A stretch of DNA of 64,000 nt from Phytoactinopolyspora halotolerans (GCF_010550675.1 NZ_JAAGOA010000012.1:164753-228752); one strand, 5' to 3'. Counted from the stretch's first letter, positions 25,532 through 34,709 are shown. Numbers and translations: made by a program. The notes: generated by a model not told the origin, from the sequence alone.

Positions 25532-26464
25532 GTGCCAGCCAAGCCGACCCGGCGCGGCGGCGAGCAGTCGATGGTGCCGCGGGCCGAGTTCCAGTCCTAC
25601 TACGGCCGTCCGGTGATCAAGCCCCCGACATGGAAGACGCCGGACGTCCCCGCCTACTTCTTTCTCGGCGGCTTGGCCGGAGCGTCGTCGGCGATGGCCA
25701 CGTTGGCGGAGATCGGCGGCCGTCCCCGGCTGGTCCGTATCGGGACGCTGGCGGCGGGACTGGGCGCAGCCGGGGGCACGGCCGCACTCATCCATGATCT
25801 CGGCCGGCCAGAGCGCTTCCTCAACATGCTGCGGGTGTTCAAGCCAACGTCGCCGCTGAGCATGGGATCGTGGCTGCTGGCGTCGTTCGGCACGCTCTCC
25901 GGAGCGGCGGCCGCCTCCACGGTGACCGGGCTGCTGCCGCGCGCCGGCACCGCCGCACGCGCCGGGGCCGCCGTGCTCAGTCCCGTGATGATGACGTACA
26001 CCGCCGTGCTGGTGGCGGACACGGCGGTGCCGATCTGGCACGACGGCCACCGCGAGCTGCCGTTCGTCTTCGCCGGCGGCTCGCTGACCAGTGGCGGTGG
26101 CCTCGGCATGGTGTGCGCGCCGCCGAAGGACAGCGGCCCGGCGCGGGCGATGGCCGTGGCCGGGGCCGGTTTGGAGCTCGTCGCCGAGCAACGGATGAGC
26201 TCCCGGCTGGGGATGGTGGCCGAGCCCTACCACCGGGGCCGGAGCGGCCGCTGGATGCGCGCCGGGAAACTGCTCACCGCCGCCGGGGCGCTCGGCACGC
26301 TGGCCGCACGGCGCAGTCGCGTCGCCTCCGTGGCGTCCGGCGCGGCGCTGCTGGCGGGCGCGCTCTGTACGCGCTTTGGAGTGTTCGACGCTGGCATGGT
26401 CTCCGCGAAGGATCCGAAGTACACGGTCGTACCACAGCGCCACTCCCATGATCATGAACACTAA
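25532..26464 (+). CDS. nrfD: NrfD/PsrC-type membrane subunit
   Basis: 310 aa, eight or so helices; GTG start with GGGAGA ahead. N-terminal KPPTWKTPDVPAYFFLGGLA and LIHDLGRPERFLNMLRVFKP followed by SPLSMGSWLL are diagnostic of the NrfD family, quinone-interacting membrane anchors of Mo/Fe-S oxidoreductases. It would link FdhAB to the quinone pool or to the neighbouring complex-I-like module. The C-terminus ends in HSHDHEH; those last codons form the left arm of an inverted repeat. Confidence 0.9.
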   Translation: MPAKPTRRGGEQSMVPRAEFQSYYGRPVIKPPTWKTPDVPAYFFLGGLAGASSAMATLAEIGGRPRLVRIGTLAAGLGAAGGTAALIHDLGRPERFLNMLRVFKPTSPLSMGSWLLASFGTLSGAAAASTVTGLLPRAGTAARAGAAVLSPVMMTYTAVLVADTAVPIWHDGHRELPFVFAGGSLTSGGGLGMVCAPPKDSGPARAMAVAGAGLELVAEQRMSSRLGMVAEPYHRGRSGRWMRAGKLLTAAGALGTLAARRSRVASVASGAALLAGALCTRFGVFDAGMVSAKDPKYTVVPQRHSHDHEH

Positions 26465-26500
26465 CCGTTCACATAGCACGGAAAGTGTTCATGATCATGG
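26446..26500. terminator. Perfect 17-bp inverted repeat at the end of nrfD
   Basis: CCATGATCATGAACACT (26446-26462) and its exact reverse complement (26484-26500) are separated by 21 nt. The left arm covers the last nrfD codons; the right arm lies in the start of the broken permease. There is no T-tract, so it may be a Rho-type or RNA-stabilising stem, or a protein site (each arm also contains the palindrome CATGATCATG). Confidence 0.7.
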
Positions 26501-27162
26501 AATCGTGCGGATGCTTATCGTCGCGGCGCTTGCAGTGGCGATGCTGACGTGGGCTAAGTGGAGCCCGTATGCGCATAAGGTCGCGGATCTGTGGGAAGGA
26601 AGCGCCTGGACGGGCGCGGCCATTGTCGACCCTTCGAAATCCGGCGGCACACGGCCGAGTCTGCGCAACGGCTGGACGTTCACCGTGGACTTACTTCCAG
26701 GCCGTGTGGGTGGCGCTGGTGGCAGCGCTGATCGTCTCGGCGGCGGTCAGCGCGCTGCTGCCCGGCTCCACACTGCGCCGCCCACTGGATCGATCCTCCC
26801 GGACGGGTAGCGCGCTGGCCGGAGGCGCAATGGCGATGCCCAGCATGATGTGCACATGCTGCACCGCACGGATCACCCGCACACCGCGCGGCCAGGGCGC
26901 CTCCGCGGCGGCGACGGTCGCGTACTGGCTGGGCAACCCGGCGATCAACCCGGCCGTGCTGGTGTTCCTGATCATGGTCGCGCCGTGGCAATGGGCCGCG
27001 ACCCAGGTGGCCGCCGGCGTCGTGCTGGTCGTCGGGGTCAGCGTGCTGGTGGCTTGACTGATGGTGGGCCGAGCCCTGAGCTGGCGGGTGACCGTGACGA
27101 CGGCCGGCGGGGTGGCGTTCGCGGGCATCGTTGCGGCCGGGTTACCGGCGGCCATCAGTTGA
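26448..27162 (+). pseudogene. Frameshifted permease of the UPF0718/YraQ type
   Basis: The N-terminus (MLIVAALAVAMLTWAKWSPY, then AHKVADLWEGSAWTG) and the next part (TYFQAVWVALVAALIVSAAV, then MAMPSMMCTCCTAR and YWLGNPAINPAVLVFLIM) are in different frames. One extra T near 26691 (between GTGGAC and TACTTC) breaks them. After a stop at 27055-27057 a further fragment (RALSWRVTVTTAGGVAFAGI) follows in a third frame and ends at 27162. The intact family is about 320 aa, so the second half is largely missing. Decayed gene, or a sequencing error for the first shift. Confidence 0.7.
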
Positions 27163-27236
27163 TGAATTCATCCCGCCCGACCCTGCCGTCGGCTGAATCG
27201 GGCCCGTGCACGTGGGTAGCGAGGAAGGAAGATCGA

Positions 27237-27249
27237 TAAGGAGGTGATC
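27237..27249 (+). promoter_or_regulatory. Full-length Shine-Dalgarno sequence
   Basis: TAAGGAGGTGATC matches the complement of the 16S rRNA 3' end over 13 nt, 5 nt before the GTG start at 27255. Such an extended match is rare and fixes the start. Confidence 0.85.
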
Positions 27250-27254
27250 TTCAA

Positions 27255-27983
27255 GTGAGCACGGCAGAGACATCCCGGCGACCGTCGGGCAACGGCGACC
27301 TCCAGTACTGGCGAGATCATACGCAGGTTGCGCTGCAGCCCGTCGCGGCCCCGTCCATCCTGGGGCTGTTCGCTTTCGCCGGTGCGACCTTCATCGTCAC
27401 CGCGCACATGGCCGGGTGGTACGGGGACAGCACAAGTCCGCAGTTCCTCTTCCCCTTCGCCGCCATGTTCGGCGGGGTAGCCCAGCTTCTCGCGGGAATG
27501 TGGTCATACCGGGCACGTGATGCCCTTGCCACCGCAATGCACGGGACGTGGGGATCGTTCTGGATCGGTTACGGCATCCTGTACACGTTGGTGGCCACCG
27601 GTGTGCTGACCGAGCCCGCGACGTTCGTGGAGCTCGGCTACTGGTTCATCGCGTTAGCCGCGATCACGTGGGTCGGCGCCATCGCGGCGCTGGCGGAGAA
27701 CATCTCGCTCTTCCTCACACTGGGCGCGCTGGCTGCCGGCGCGACTCTCGCGGCGATCGCGTTCATCGGAGGCAACTCCACCGTGGAGACGACTGCCGGC
27801 TGGGTCTTCCTGGCATCGGCGGCACTCGCGTTCTACACGGCGAGCTCGATGCTGCTGGAGGCCACGTACAAGCGGGTCATTCTCCCGCTGGGCCGGCTCT
27901 CCGGCGCGAACAAGCCCGGGCAGCCTCCGCGCGAGGTGATCCAGTTCGAGCATGGAGAGCCGGGCGTCAAGGTCGGGCAGTAA
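27255..27983 (+). CDS. GPR1/FUN34/YaaH (AceTr) family small-carboxylate transporter
   Basis: 242 aa, six membrane helices. Family signatures: [20 protein letters not shown] (variant of the NPAPLGLxAF motif), [20 protein letters not shown] (variant of GGxxQxxAGMWE) and [12 protein letters not shown]. The family carries acetate, succinate and related acids with protons; between formate dehydrogenase and the selenium genes it may handle formate. The N-terminal NPAPLG motif is modified, so specificity may differ. A 13-nt perfect Shine-Dalgarno predicts strong translation. Confidence 0.82.
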   Translation: MSTAETSRRPSGNGDLQYWRDHTQVALQPVAAPSILGLFAFAGATFIVTAHMAGWYGDSTSPQFLFPFAAMFGGVAQLLAGMWSYRARDALATAMHGTWGSFWIGYGILYTLVATGVLTEPATFVELGYWFIALAAITWVGAIAALAENISLFLTLGALAAGATLAAIAFIGGNSTVETTAGWVFLASAALAFYTASSMLLEATYKRVILPLGRLSGANKPGQPPREVIQFEHGEPGVKVGQ

Positions 27984-28026
27984 CCGGCCGGTACAACATC
28001 GACCTGAAAGCCTGTCCGCCCACTCA

Positions 28027-28098
28027 GGCATGGCACGCCGGGCGCCTCCACACATGGAACATATCGCCCATGTCTACGGTCACTCAGCGTGCCATGCC
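28027..28098. terminator. Nested stem-loop between convergent transporter and selB genes
   Basis: GGCATGGCACGC (28027-28038) pairs perfectly with GCGTGCCATGCC (28087-28098), and inside it ACATGG pairs with CCATGT. It lies between the two converging stops, its right arm covering the last selB codons, so it probably serves as a two-way terminator. There is no T-tract on either side. Confidence 0.6.
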
Positions 28099-29877
28099 GA
28101 CGTCTGCAGAGGACATGCGCACGGTCCGACGATCGTCCGGGAGCCGGCGCGTCACCGCCTGCCGATCGAGGTATTCGAGCAACGGCACCGCGACCCGGCG
28201 CGTCGTGCCCAGCGTCTTCCGCGCCTCGCTCACCGTGAACGGCTGCGGAAGTGCGCGCAGCCGACGGGTCGCCTCCCTGACACAGCCCGGAAGCAGCACC
28301 ACGCCGTCGGCGAGGCGGACCACCGCCCCAGCGCGTTCGGCGGCGGCCAGCTCCCGGCGTCCCAGACCGAGCTCAGCCAGCCGGGAAGCGTCCGGGGCGG
28401 CGAACGGCTGGTCGGCGAGATCCGCGCGCAGCGTCTCGATCGCCTCGATCAACCTCGTAGGCAGCTGCCCGGCGGCGCCGTCGTCTTCGGCGGTGACCAC
28501 GCGCCCTGATCGCACCTCGAGCGGCGCAGCCACCAGTGCATGCACCAGCGCCCGATCGGGCAGACCGAGCGCCCGGCGGACCACCTCGATCGGTGGGCCG
28601 GGTTCCAGCGGATTCCGGCGGCGGGCCTCCGCGACCGTCTCCCGCAGCCGGGTGCGCAGCCTCCCCCAGAGGTCATCATCGACGAGCCACCCGGCGCCGA
28701 CCGGAGTGCCCGTCACCTGCACACCCATTCGCTCCAGGTCCTCGCGCCGGGCGAACCCGCGCCTGCGCAGCTCTGAACCCTCGTCAGGGCGGCCGTCCAG
28801 GTCGGTCAGCGCCTTCGCCCGGGCGGCCGCGGCGCCGCGCCGCCGCAACGCCGGCGGCGCGACATCCAGGACGGTCAACCCGCCGGCGATCCGGTGCGAT
28901 CCGGGGTCACGCAGGAGCCCGTGGTCACCGATCCGCAGCGGCACCGGCCGCGCCAGGGTCAGCCGGGCGGTATCGGCACCGAGCGGCCGTACCCGCGCCG
29001 GAATCGCCGCGGAGCCGGTGTGCATCATCACCTGCCGCGGCAACGACGTCACCTCGTCCCCGTGCACCCGCACGTCCACCATGTCCGTCGGCCGGAACCG
29101 TCCGGGCGTCAGCAGGGCGTCGCCGCGGCGCACGTCGTCGGTGGAGACGCCGCGCAGGTTCAGCGCCACCCGGGCCACCGCCGTCGCCTCGGCCACCGGC
29201 TCGGCGAGGCAGTGCAGTCCGCGGACACGCGCCGTGCGGCCGAGCGCGGCGATCTCCAGCTCGTCCCCGACGCGCAGCCGCCCCGCCGGCAGCGTCCCGG
29301 TCACCACGGTGCCGCTGCCGGTGATGGAGAAGGACCGGTCCACCCAGAGCCGCACCGCGTCGTCGGTGTCCGGCGCGGGCAACGTCGCCACCAGCCGGTC
29401 CAGTGACCGGCGCAGAGCTTCCAGGCCCGTACCGTCGATACCGCTCACCGACACCACATCGACGTCGCCCAGCGACGTCGACTCCATCTCCTCGCGTGCC
29501 CGCTGCGCGGCCGGGCCCGGATCCGCCAGGTCGCTCCGGGTGACGGCGACCACGGCATGCTGGACGCCCAGCGCGTGCAGCGCGTCGAGGTGTTCGGCCG
29601 ACTGCGGCATCCATCCCTCGTCGGCCGCTACGACGAACAGCGCGGCCGGCACCGGCCCGACGCCGGCGAGCATGTTCGGCACGAACCGCTCATGGCCGGG
29701 CACGTCCACGAACGCGGCGGTGGCCCCGGACGGCAACGTCGTCCATGCGAATCCCAGGTCGATGGTGAGCCCGCGCCGGCGCTCCTCCGCCCACCGGTCG
29801 GGTTCCATCCCGGTCAGCGCTTTGACCAGAGTGGACTTGCCGTGGTCGACGTGACCGGCGGTGGCGAGCACATGCAT
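28084..29877 (-). CDS. selB: Selenocysteine-specific elongation factor SelB
   Basis: 597 aa. N-terminal GTPase: GHVDHGKST (P-loop, residues 8-16), the DVPGHERFV switch and a TRSD specificity motif. EF-Tu-like domains II and III follow (to about 345). The C-terminal half is made of winged-helix modules that bind the SECIS loop. It delivers Sec-tRNA to the in-frame UGA of fdhA in this window. Its start overlaps the selA stop by 1 nt (TGATG), giving a selA-selB operon. Confidence 0.95.
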   Translation of the reverse strand: MHVLATAGHVDHGKSTLVKALTGMEPDRWAEERRRGLTIDLGFAWTTLPSGATAAFVDVPGHERFVPNMLAGVGPVPAALFVVAADEGWMPQSAEHLDALHALGVQHAVVAVTRSDLADPGPAAQRAREEMESTSLGDVDVVSVSGIDGTGLEALRRSLDRLVATLPAPDTDDAVRLWVDRSFSITGSGTVVTGTLPAGRLRVGDELEIAALGRTARVRGLHCLAEPVAEATAVARVALNLRGVSTDDVRRGDALLTPGRFRPTDMVDVRVHGDEVTSLPRQVMMHTGSAAIPARVRPLGADTARLTLARPVPLRIGDHGLLRDPGSHRIAGGLTVLDVAPPALRRRGAAAARAKALTDLDGRPDEGSELRRRGFARREDLERMGVQVTGTPVGAGWLVDDDLWGRLRTRLRETVAEARRRNPLEPGPPIEVVRRALGLPDRALVHALVAAPLEVRSGRVVTAEDDGAAGQLPTRLIEAIETLRADLADQPFAAPDASRLAELGLGRRELAAAERAGAVVRLADGVVLLPGCVREATRRLRALPQPFTVSEARKTLGTTRRVAVPLLEYLDRQAVTRRLPDDRRTVRMSSADVGMAR

Positions 29878-31199
29878 CAGGCGCCTGGATGCCCGGTCGC
29901 GGCCGCGACGACGGCCGAGCGCAGCGCGTCGTCCAGATCCTCAGGTACGCAGCGCAGGTCGAGCAGGAGCCGGTCGCGTTCCACCCGGCCGACGACGGCG
30001 GGGTCCTGCCGGCGCAGCGGAGCCGCCAGGTCGGCGTCGAGCGCGACGGCCCACGAGGAAAGCTCGACTCCGGGGGCGCCGCCACCGCCCACCACGCTGA
30101 CCGTCTCCGCCACGTCGGCCGCCACTCCGGCCTGTCGCAGCGCATCCCGGATGCCCTCGGCACGCGCGTGCAGTTCGGAGGCGCTGCGCCGCAGCGCGTC
30201 CCAGGTCGGCGTCATCGACGCGCGCACGGTCGCCTCCAACGCGGCCAAGGTGAGTTTGTCCACCCGGAGCGCACGCGCCAGCGGGTGGCTGCGCAGCCGC
30301 TCGACGATGTCCGCACGGCCCAGCAGCAGCCCGGACTGCGGCCCGCCGAGCAGCTTGTCGCCACTGGCCGTGACCAGGTCCGCGCCTGCCGCCAGCGAGG
30401 TGCTGGCGTCCGGCTCGTCCGGTAGCAACGGGTCCGGCGCGAGCATGCCGGAGCCGAGATCCATCACCACCGGCAGGCCGAGGCCGGCCAGGTCCTCGAG
30501 GGCGACCGAGGAGACGAACCCCTGCATGGTGAAGTTCGACGGATGCACCTTGAGGATGAACGCCGTGTCCGGACCGATCACCGCCTCGTAATCCGACACC
30601 GTGGTGCGGTTGGTGGTGCCGACCTCCCGGATCGCCGCCCCCGTCGACTCGAGCAGGTCGGGCAGCCGGAAGCCGTCGCCGATCTCGACCAGTTCTCCCC
30701 TGCTGACGACGATCTCACGCCCGGCGGCCAGCGCCGTCGCGACCAGCACGAGCGCCGCGGCGCCGTTGTTCACCACGTGTGCGGCCTCGGCGGCGGGAAC
30801 GGCACGCAGCAGGGCCTCGGCGGCACCCTGGCCGCGCCGGGTCCGGTTGCCGGTCTCGATGTCGAACTCCACGTCGGTGTGGCCCGCCGCCGCCAGCACC
30901 GCCTCTACCGCCGCGTCCGATAGCGGCGCACGGCCGAGGTTGGTGTGCAGCACCACACCGGTGGCGTTGATGACGGGACGGAGCGCGGCGGCGCGGCGGG
31001 GCAACGACTCCGCCGCCGCGTCGGCGACCGCGTCCGGGGACAGCTCACCTCGCCTCGCGCGCTCCTGCGCCTGTGCGACGGCTTCTTTCACGGTCTCTCG
31101 CCCCAGCGACGACGAGGCCGACGCCAGCCGGGCGTCGGTCAACACGGTGTCGGTCCGAGGTACCTGCCGACGCTGGTCCCCTGATTCACGGAGCCGCAT
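29877..31199 (-). CDS. selA: L-seryl-tRNA(Sec) selenium transferase SelA
   Basis: 440 aa from the ATG at 31199, preceded by GGGAGGTG. The frame stays open to 31316, but that extension is a translation of the tRNA-Sec gene, so it is rejected. PLP-dependent enzyme that converts Ser-tRNA(Sec) to Sec-tRNA(Sec) with selenophosphate. The PLP lysine motif SGDKLLGGPQSG is present, as is the N-terminal NATGVVLHTNLGRAPL signature. First protein gene of a tRNA-Sec/selA/selB transcription unit. Confidence 0.95.
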   Translation of the reverse strand: MRLRESGDQRRQVPRTDTVLTDARLASASSSLGRETVKEAVAQAQERARRGELSPDAVADAAAESLPRRAAALRPVINATGVVLHTNLGRAPLSDAAVEAVLAAAGHTDVEFDIETGNRTRRGQGAAEALLRAVPAAEAAHVVNNGAAALVLVATALAAGREIVVSRGELVEIGDGFRLPDLLESTGAAIREVGTTNRTTVSDYEAVIGPDTAFILKVHPSNFTMQGFVSSVALEDLAGLGLPVVMDLGSGMLAPDPLLPDEPDASTSLAAGADLVTASGDKLLGGPQSGLLLGRADIVERLRSHPLARALRVDKLTLAALEATVRASMTPTWDALRRSASELHARAEGIRDALRQAGVAADVAETVSVVGGGGAPGVELSSWAVALDADLAAPLRRQDPAVVGRVERDRLLLDLRCVPEDLDDALRSAVVAAATGHPGA

Positions 31200-31239
31200 G
31201 GTCCGCACCTCCCACCCGCTCAGATGTTGTCGTCGTACC

Positions 31240-31335
31240 TGGCGGAGGCGGACGGGAATCGAACCCGCCTGACCCGGCTGCCGGGCCACACCGGTTTTGA
31301 AGACCGGGAGGGACACCAGTCACCTGAACGCCTCC
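31240..31335 (-). tRNA. selC: tRNA-Sec (anticodon TCA)
   Basis: 96 nt including an encoded CCA. Acceptor strands GGAGGCG and CGCCTCC with discriminator G; anticodon arm CCGGT-CTTCAAA-ACCGG gives anticodon TCA, which reads UGA; a long variable arm (GCCCGGC/CCGGGT); T arm with GGTTCGATTCCC. The length and long extra arm are typical of tRNA-Sec. It ends 40 nt before selA on the same strand, so it may be processed from a selA-selB leader. Confidence 0.96.
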
Positions 31336-31398
31336 GTCCGGTACCGATAACCTCGTACCACCGTGTTAAACGGTGCGCTTTGGGCACAAGGTGAGGAC

Positions 31399-32424
31399 AT
31401 GACCACCTTTGCGGCTCCTGCGACGTCGGCGGTACGACTCACCCAGTACGCCCGCGGCGGCGGGTGCGCGTGCAAGATCCCGCCGGGCGAGCTCGAGACG
31501 GCGGTGGCCGGGCTGATCGGCGGCGAGCCGTCCGGCGCACCGGGCGAGCTGATGGTCGGCCTCGACACCGGCGACGACGCGGCCGCCGTGCGGCTACAGG
31601 ACGGGACCGCCGTCCTGGCCACCACCGACTTCTTCTCCCCCGTCGTCGACGACGCCTACGACTGGGGTCGCATCGCCGCCGCCAACGCGCTGTCCGACAT
31701 CTACGCGATGGGCGGTTCTCCGCTGGTCGCGCTGAACCTGCTCGGCTGGCCGCGCACCGAGCTGGCCTTCGACATCGCCGCCGAGGTGCTCCGCGGCGGC
31801 ATCGACGTGGCCCACCGCGCGGGCTGCCATGTGGCGGGCGGGCACAGCGTGGACGATCCGGAGCCGAAGTACGGCATGGCCGTCACCGGGGTGGCCGATC
31901 CGGACCGGCTGCTGCGCAACGACGCGGGGCGGCCCGGCGTACCGCTGACGCTGACCAAGCCGCTCGGCATCGGGGTGCTCAACAACCGGCACAAGGCCAC
32001 CGGTGAGGTGTTCCCGCACGCCGTCGACACCATGACGGAGCTGAACCGGGAACCGGCCCGGACGGCGGTGGAACTCGGCGTGCGCTGCGCCACCGACGTG
32101 ACCGGATTCGGGCTGCTCGGGCACCTGCACAAGCTCGCCCGCGCGAGCGGCGTCGGCGCTGTGGTGGACGCGGGCCGGGTCCCGTATCTGGACGGCGCCC
32201 GGGAGGCGCTCGCCGACGGCTATGTCAGCGGCGGCACCAGGCGGAACCTGGCGTGGGTCACACCGCATCTGGACCCGGGTCGTGCCGACGACGCCGAACT
32301 CCTGCTCCTGGCCGACGCGCAGACCTCCGGCGGCTTGCTCGTGGCCGGGGAGGTGCCGGGCCATCCGGTGATCGGAGAGCTGGTGCCGCGCCGCCCGGAC
32401 GGCGTCACCGTCACCGTGCGATGA
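31399..32424 (+). CDS. selD: Selenide, water dikinase SelD
   Basis: 341 aa from the ATG at 31399 (AGGTGAGG just before); an earlier in-frame start at 31363 has no ribosome site. Makes selenophosphate from selenide and ATP. The active site is GGGCACKIPPGE: Cys23 and Lys26 correspond to the catalytic Cys17/Lys20 of E. coli, so this is the Cys form, not a selenoprotein. It is divergent from tRNA-Sec/selA/selB, with a 63-bp shared promoter gap. Confidence 0.95.
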   Translation: MTTFAAPATSAVRLTQYARGGGCACKIPPGELETAVAGLIGGEPSGAPGELMVGLDTGDDAAAVRLQDGTAVLATTDFFSPVVDDAYDWGRIAAANALSDIYAMGGSPLVALNLLGWPRTELAFDIAAEVLRGGIDVAHRAGCHVAGGHSVDDPEPKYGMAVTGVADPDRLLRNDAGRPGVPLTLTKPLGIGVLNNRHKATGEVFPHAVDTMTELNREPARTAVELGVRCATDVTGFGLLGHLHKLARASGVGAVVDAGRVPYLDGAREALADGYVSGGTRRNLAWVTPHLDPGRADDAELLLLADAQTSGGLLVAGEVPGHPVIGELVPRRPDGVTVTVR

Positions 32425-32524
32425 CGTTGCGCCCCAAGCCTGTGACAGCTGCGCAGGGATGGGGCGAGCCGTCGTCGTCGACACCACCACGCGGGCGACC
32501 AGGGTCTTGCCCTATGGCGTGCGC

Positions 32525-32558
32525 TTGACCTAGCGTTGATTTCAACGAGAGTTGAAAT
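32525..32558 (+). promoter_or_regulatory. Palindromic operator upstream of the ABC transporter genes
   Basis: ATTTCAAC (32539-32546) and GTTGAAAT (32551-32558) form a perfect palindrome around GAGA. A -35-like TTGACC lies at 32525-32530, so the palindrome covers the expected -10 area. It ends 11 nt before the start codon. The regulator is not recognised in the window. Confidence 0.65.
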
Positions 32559-32569
32559 ATGGAGGCGCT

Positions 32570-33295
32570 ATGGAAGCCGCCATCACCATCACCGGCCTCA
32601 CCGTCGACCGTGGCAAGAAGGAAGTGCTGCACGAGATCAGCACCGAGGTCGATCGAGGCGTCATCACCGGACTCCTCGGGCCGAGCGGCAGCGGAAAGAC
32701 CACGCTGATGCGTGCCATCGTCGGCGTGCAGCTGGTCAAAGCCGGCTCCGTCACCGTCTTGGGCCGACCGGCGGGCTCGGCGTCGTTGCGGCAGTCGGTG
32801 GGTTATCTCACCCAATCGCCGAGCATCTATCAGGATCTGACCGTGTGGGAGAACGTCCGGCACTTCGCCTCGCTGTACGGCCTGGGTGACGAGGAGGCCG
32901 AGCAGACGATCAGCGACGTGGGGCTCGGCGAGCAGTCGGGCCAGCTGGCCCGCGACCTCTCCGGCGGCCAGAGCAGCCGCGCGTCGCTGGCGTGTGCGCT
33001 AGTGGGAAGGCCAGAGGTGCTGATCCTCGACGAGCCGACGGTCGGTCAGGACCCGGTGCTCCGCGACGACCTTTGGCGACGGTTCCGCAAGTTCGCGGAC
33101 GAGGGGGTCACCCTGATGGTGTCCAGCCACGTCATGGACGAGGCCAACCGGTGCGACCGGCTGCTCCTGATCCGGGACGGGCGGATCATCGCCGACGACA
33201 CGCCGGCCGCGGTCAAGGAGGCCGCCGGCACCAACGACCTCGACCAGGCATTCCTCACACTGGTCCGGGAGCGCGACGAGGGGGAGGCGGCGTGA
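32570..33295 (+). CDS. ABC transporter ATP-binding protein
   Basis: 241 aa from the ATG at 32570, preceded by GGAGG. Walker A GPSGSGKTT, Q-loop in YLTQSPSIYQD, a slightly changed signature motif LSGGQSSR and Walker B VLILDEPT with the H-loop SSHVMDEA. ABC-2 type exporter ATPase of the drug/antibiotic efflux class, paired with the membrane gene whose start overlaps its stop (TGATG). Confidence 0.92.
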   Translation: MEAAITITGLTVDRGKKEVLHEISTEVDRGVITGLLGPSGSGKTTLMRAIVGVQLVKAGSVTVLGRPAGSASLRQSVGYLTQSPSIYQDLTVWENVRHFASLYGLGDEEAEQTISDVGLGEQSGQLARDLSGGQSSRASLACALVGRPEVLILDEPTVGQDPVLRDDLWRRFRKFADEGVTLMVSSHVMDEANRCDRLLLIRDGRIIADDTPAAVKEAAGTNDLDQAFLTLVRERDEGEAA

Positions 33296-34032
33296 TGTCG
33301 GGGACGATTCTGGCCAGCACCACCGGGCGCATCCTCCGCCAGCTCCGCCACGACCGGCCCACCGTGGCCCTGGTGCTGCTGATGCCGGTCCTCCTGCTGA
33401 CCCTGATCTACTACATGTTCGAGCACCAGGAGCAGACGTTCCACCGCGTCGCGCTGATCATGCTGGGCATATTCCCCTTCATCATCATGTTTCTGATCAC
33501 CAGTATCGCGATGCTGCGCGAGCGGAGATCCGGCACCCTGGAACGGCTGTTCACCACACCCGTGGGCAAACTCGACCTGTTGTTCGGCTACGGACTCGCC
33601 TTCGGGCTGGCCGCTACCGTTCAGGGTGTGGTGGCCACCGGGGTCGCCTTCTGGGTGCTCGGCCTGGACACCGCGGGCACCATGGTCTGGGTCATCCTCA
33701 TCGCCGTGGCCAACGCCGTGCTCGGGGTATCGCTCGGCCTGCTGTGCAGCGCTTTCGCGCGGACCGAGTTCCAGGCGGTGCAGTTTCTGCCGCTGGTGGC
33801 GACCCCGCAGATCCTGCTCTGCGGCCTGTTCGTGCCGCGGGAACAGATGGCCGGGTGGCTGGAGGGCATCAGCAACGTTCTGCCGCTGACGTACTCTGTC
33901 GAGGCGTTGATGGAGGTCGGCGCGAACCCGGATCCCACCGGCACCATGTGGCGCGATCTGGGCATCGTCGTGGGCGTCGTGGTGGTCGCGTTGGCTTTGG
34001 GCGCGGCGACGCTGCGGCGCCGTACCCCGTGA
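33295..34032 (+). CDS. ABC-2 type transporter membrane protein
   Basis: 245 aa, six helices. ABC-2 permease features: MLRERRSGTLERLFTTPV after TM2 and the late motif GLFVPREQMAGWLEGISNVL followed by PLTYSVEAL. It forms an exporter with the preceding ATPase; the substrate is unknown. The GTG at 33292 is an alternative start one codon upstream. Confidence 0.9.
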   Translation: MSGTILASTTGRILRQLRHDRPTVALVLLMPVLLLTLIYYMFEHQEQTFHRVALIMLGIFPFIIMFLITSIAMLRERRSGTLERLFTTPVGKLDLLFGYGLAFGLAATVQGVVATGVAFWVLGLDTAGTMVWVILIAVANAVLGVSLGLLCSAFARTEFQAVQFLPLVATPQILLCGLFVPREQMAGWLEGISNVLPLTYSVEALMEVGANPDPTGTMWRDLGIVVGVVVVALALGAATLRRRTP

Positions 34033-34199
34033 TGCGAAGGGCCCGCTCGCTTCGCACCACCCGGCTCAGGCCGCAGCGAGATCCGTCTCATCACGCGTCA
34101 GCCCGCAGCGAAATCTGTGTGTATGGCGCGCGGCAGGCCGATAGGTTGAAGCCACCGGTGTTCGGTAGGTGATGATCACCAGTGCGGAGGTTGTCGGCG

Positions 34200-34709
34200 A
34201 TGTCGGATGTGCCTGTCATCGACCCCGAGGGACGTGGCGAGGGCCGACGCGGCCAGCGCGAGCGCGATCAGCCCGAACGTGAACAGCTCGGACGTGGCCG
34301 GCCCGAGCATAGCCAGCGCGGACATGATCAGCGCGGACGTGATCAGGACGAACGCGGCCGACGGCCCCGGCCGCTGCTGCGTACCAGCCTCGGCCAGGTC
34401 CTGCGCCGCGCCCGGCTGAAGCAGGGCAGGACGCTCGCCGATGTGGCGCGCGCGGCCCAGGTGTCGATGCCGTACCTCTCCGAGATCGAGCGCGGTCGCA
34501 AGGAGGCCTCGTCCGAGGTGCTGGCGGCCGTCTGTGATTCTCTCCGGATCGAGCTGCCCGACGTGCTCGCCCAGGTCCGCAGCGACCTGGAGGCGGCGCG
34601 CCCCCGCCGGGCCCAGGTACTGCAGCTGGAGTCCTTCCGTGCCCGGCAGGCTCAGGCGCGGCCGCAGCGTCCGTCCTCCGGTGACGTCACGATGCTCGCC
34701 GCCGCTTGA
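34200..34709 (+). CDS. popR: XRE-family activator of the PopR/ClgR type
   Basis: 169 aa from the ATG at 34200 (GGAGG 9 nt before). After a disordered Arg/Asp/Gln-rich N-terminus of about 60 residues, an XRE helix-turn-helix follows: [20 protein letters not shown], then [20 protein letters not shown]. This is almost diagnostic for ClgR/PopR, the actinobacterial activators of clp protease genes. It converges on two clpP genes, as expected for PopR, and a PopR-like palindrome lies upstream of them. ClgR is the alternative name. Confidence 0.75.
   Translation: MSDVPVIDPEGRGEGRRGQRERDQPEREQLGRGRPEHSQRGHDQRGRDQDERGRRPRPLLRTSLGQVLRRARLKQGRTLADVARAAQVSMPYLSEIERGRKEASSEVLAAVCDSLRIELPDVLAQVRSDLEAARPRRAQVLQLESFRARQAQARPQRPSSGDVTMLAAA

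Noticed and set aside
27548..29854. 768-codon plus-strand frame across selB
   Set aside because: Ser/Arg-rich shadow of the minus-strand selB gene.
31200..31316. N-terminal extension of SelA
   Set aside because: It would translate the tRNA-Sec gene; the ATG at 31199 has its own ribosome site.
32552..32569. Earlier TTG start for the ABC ATPase
   Set aside because: It would lie inside the palindromic operator; the ATG at 32570 has GGAGG.
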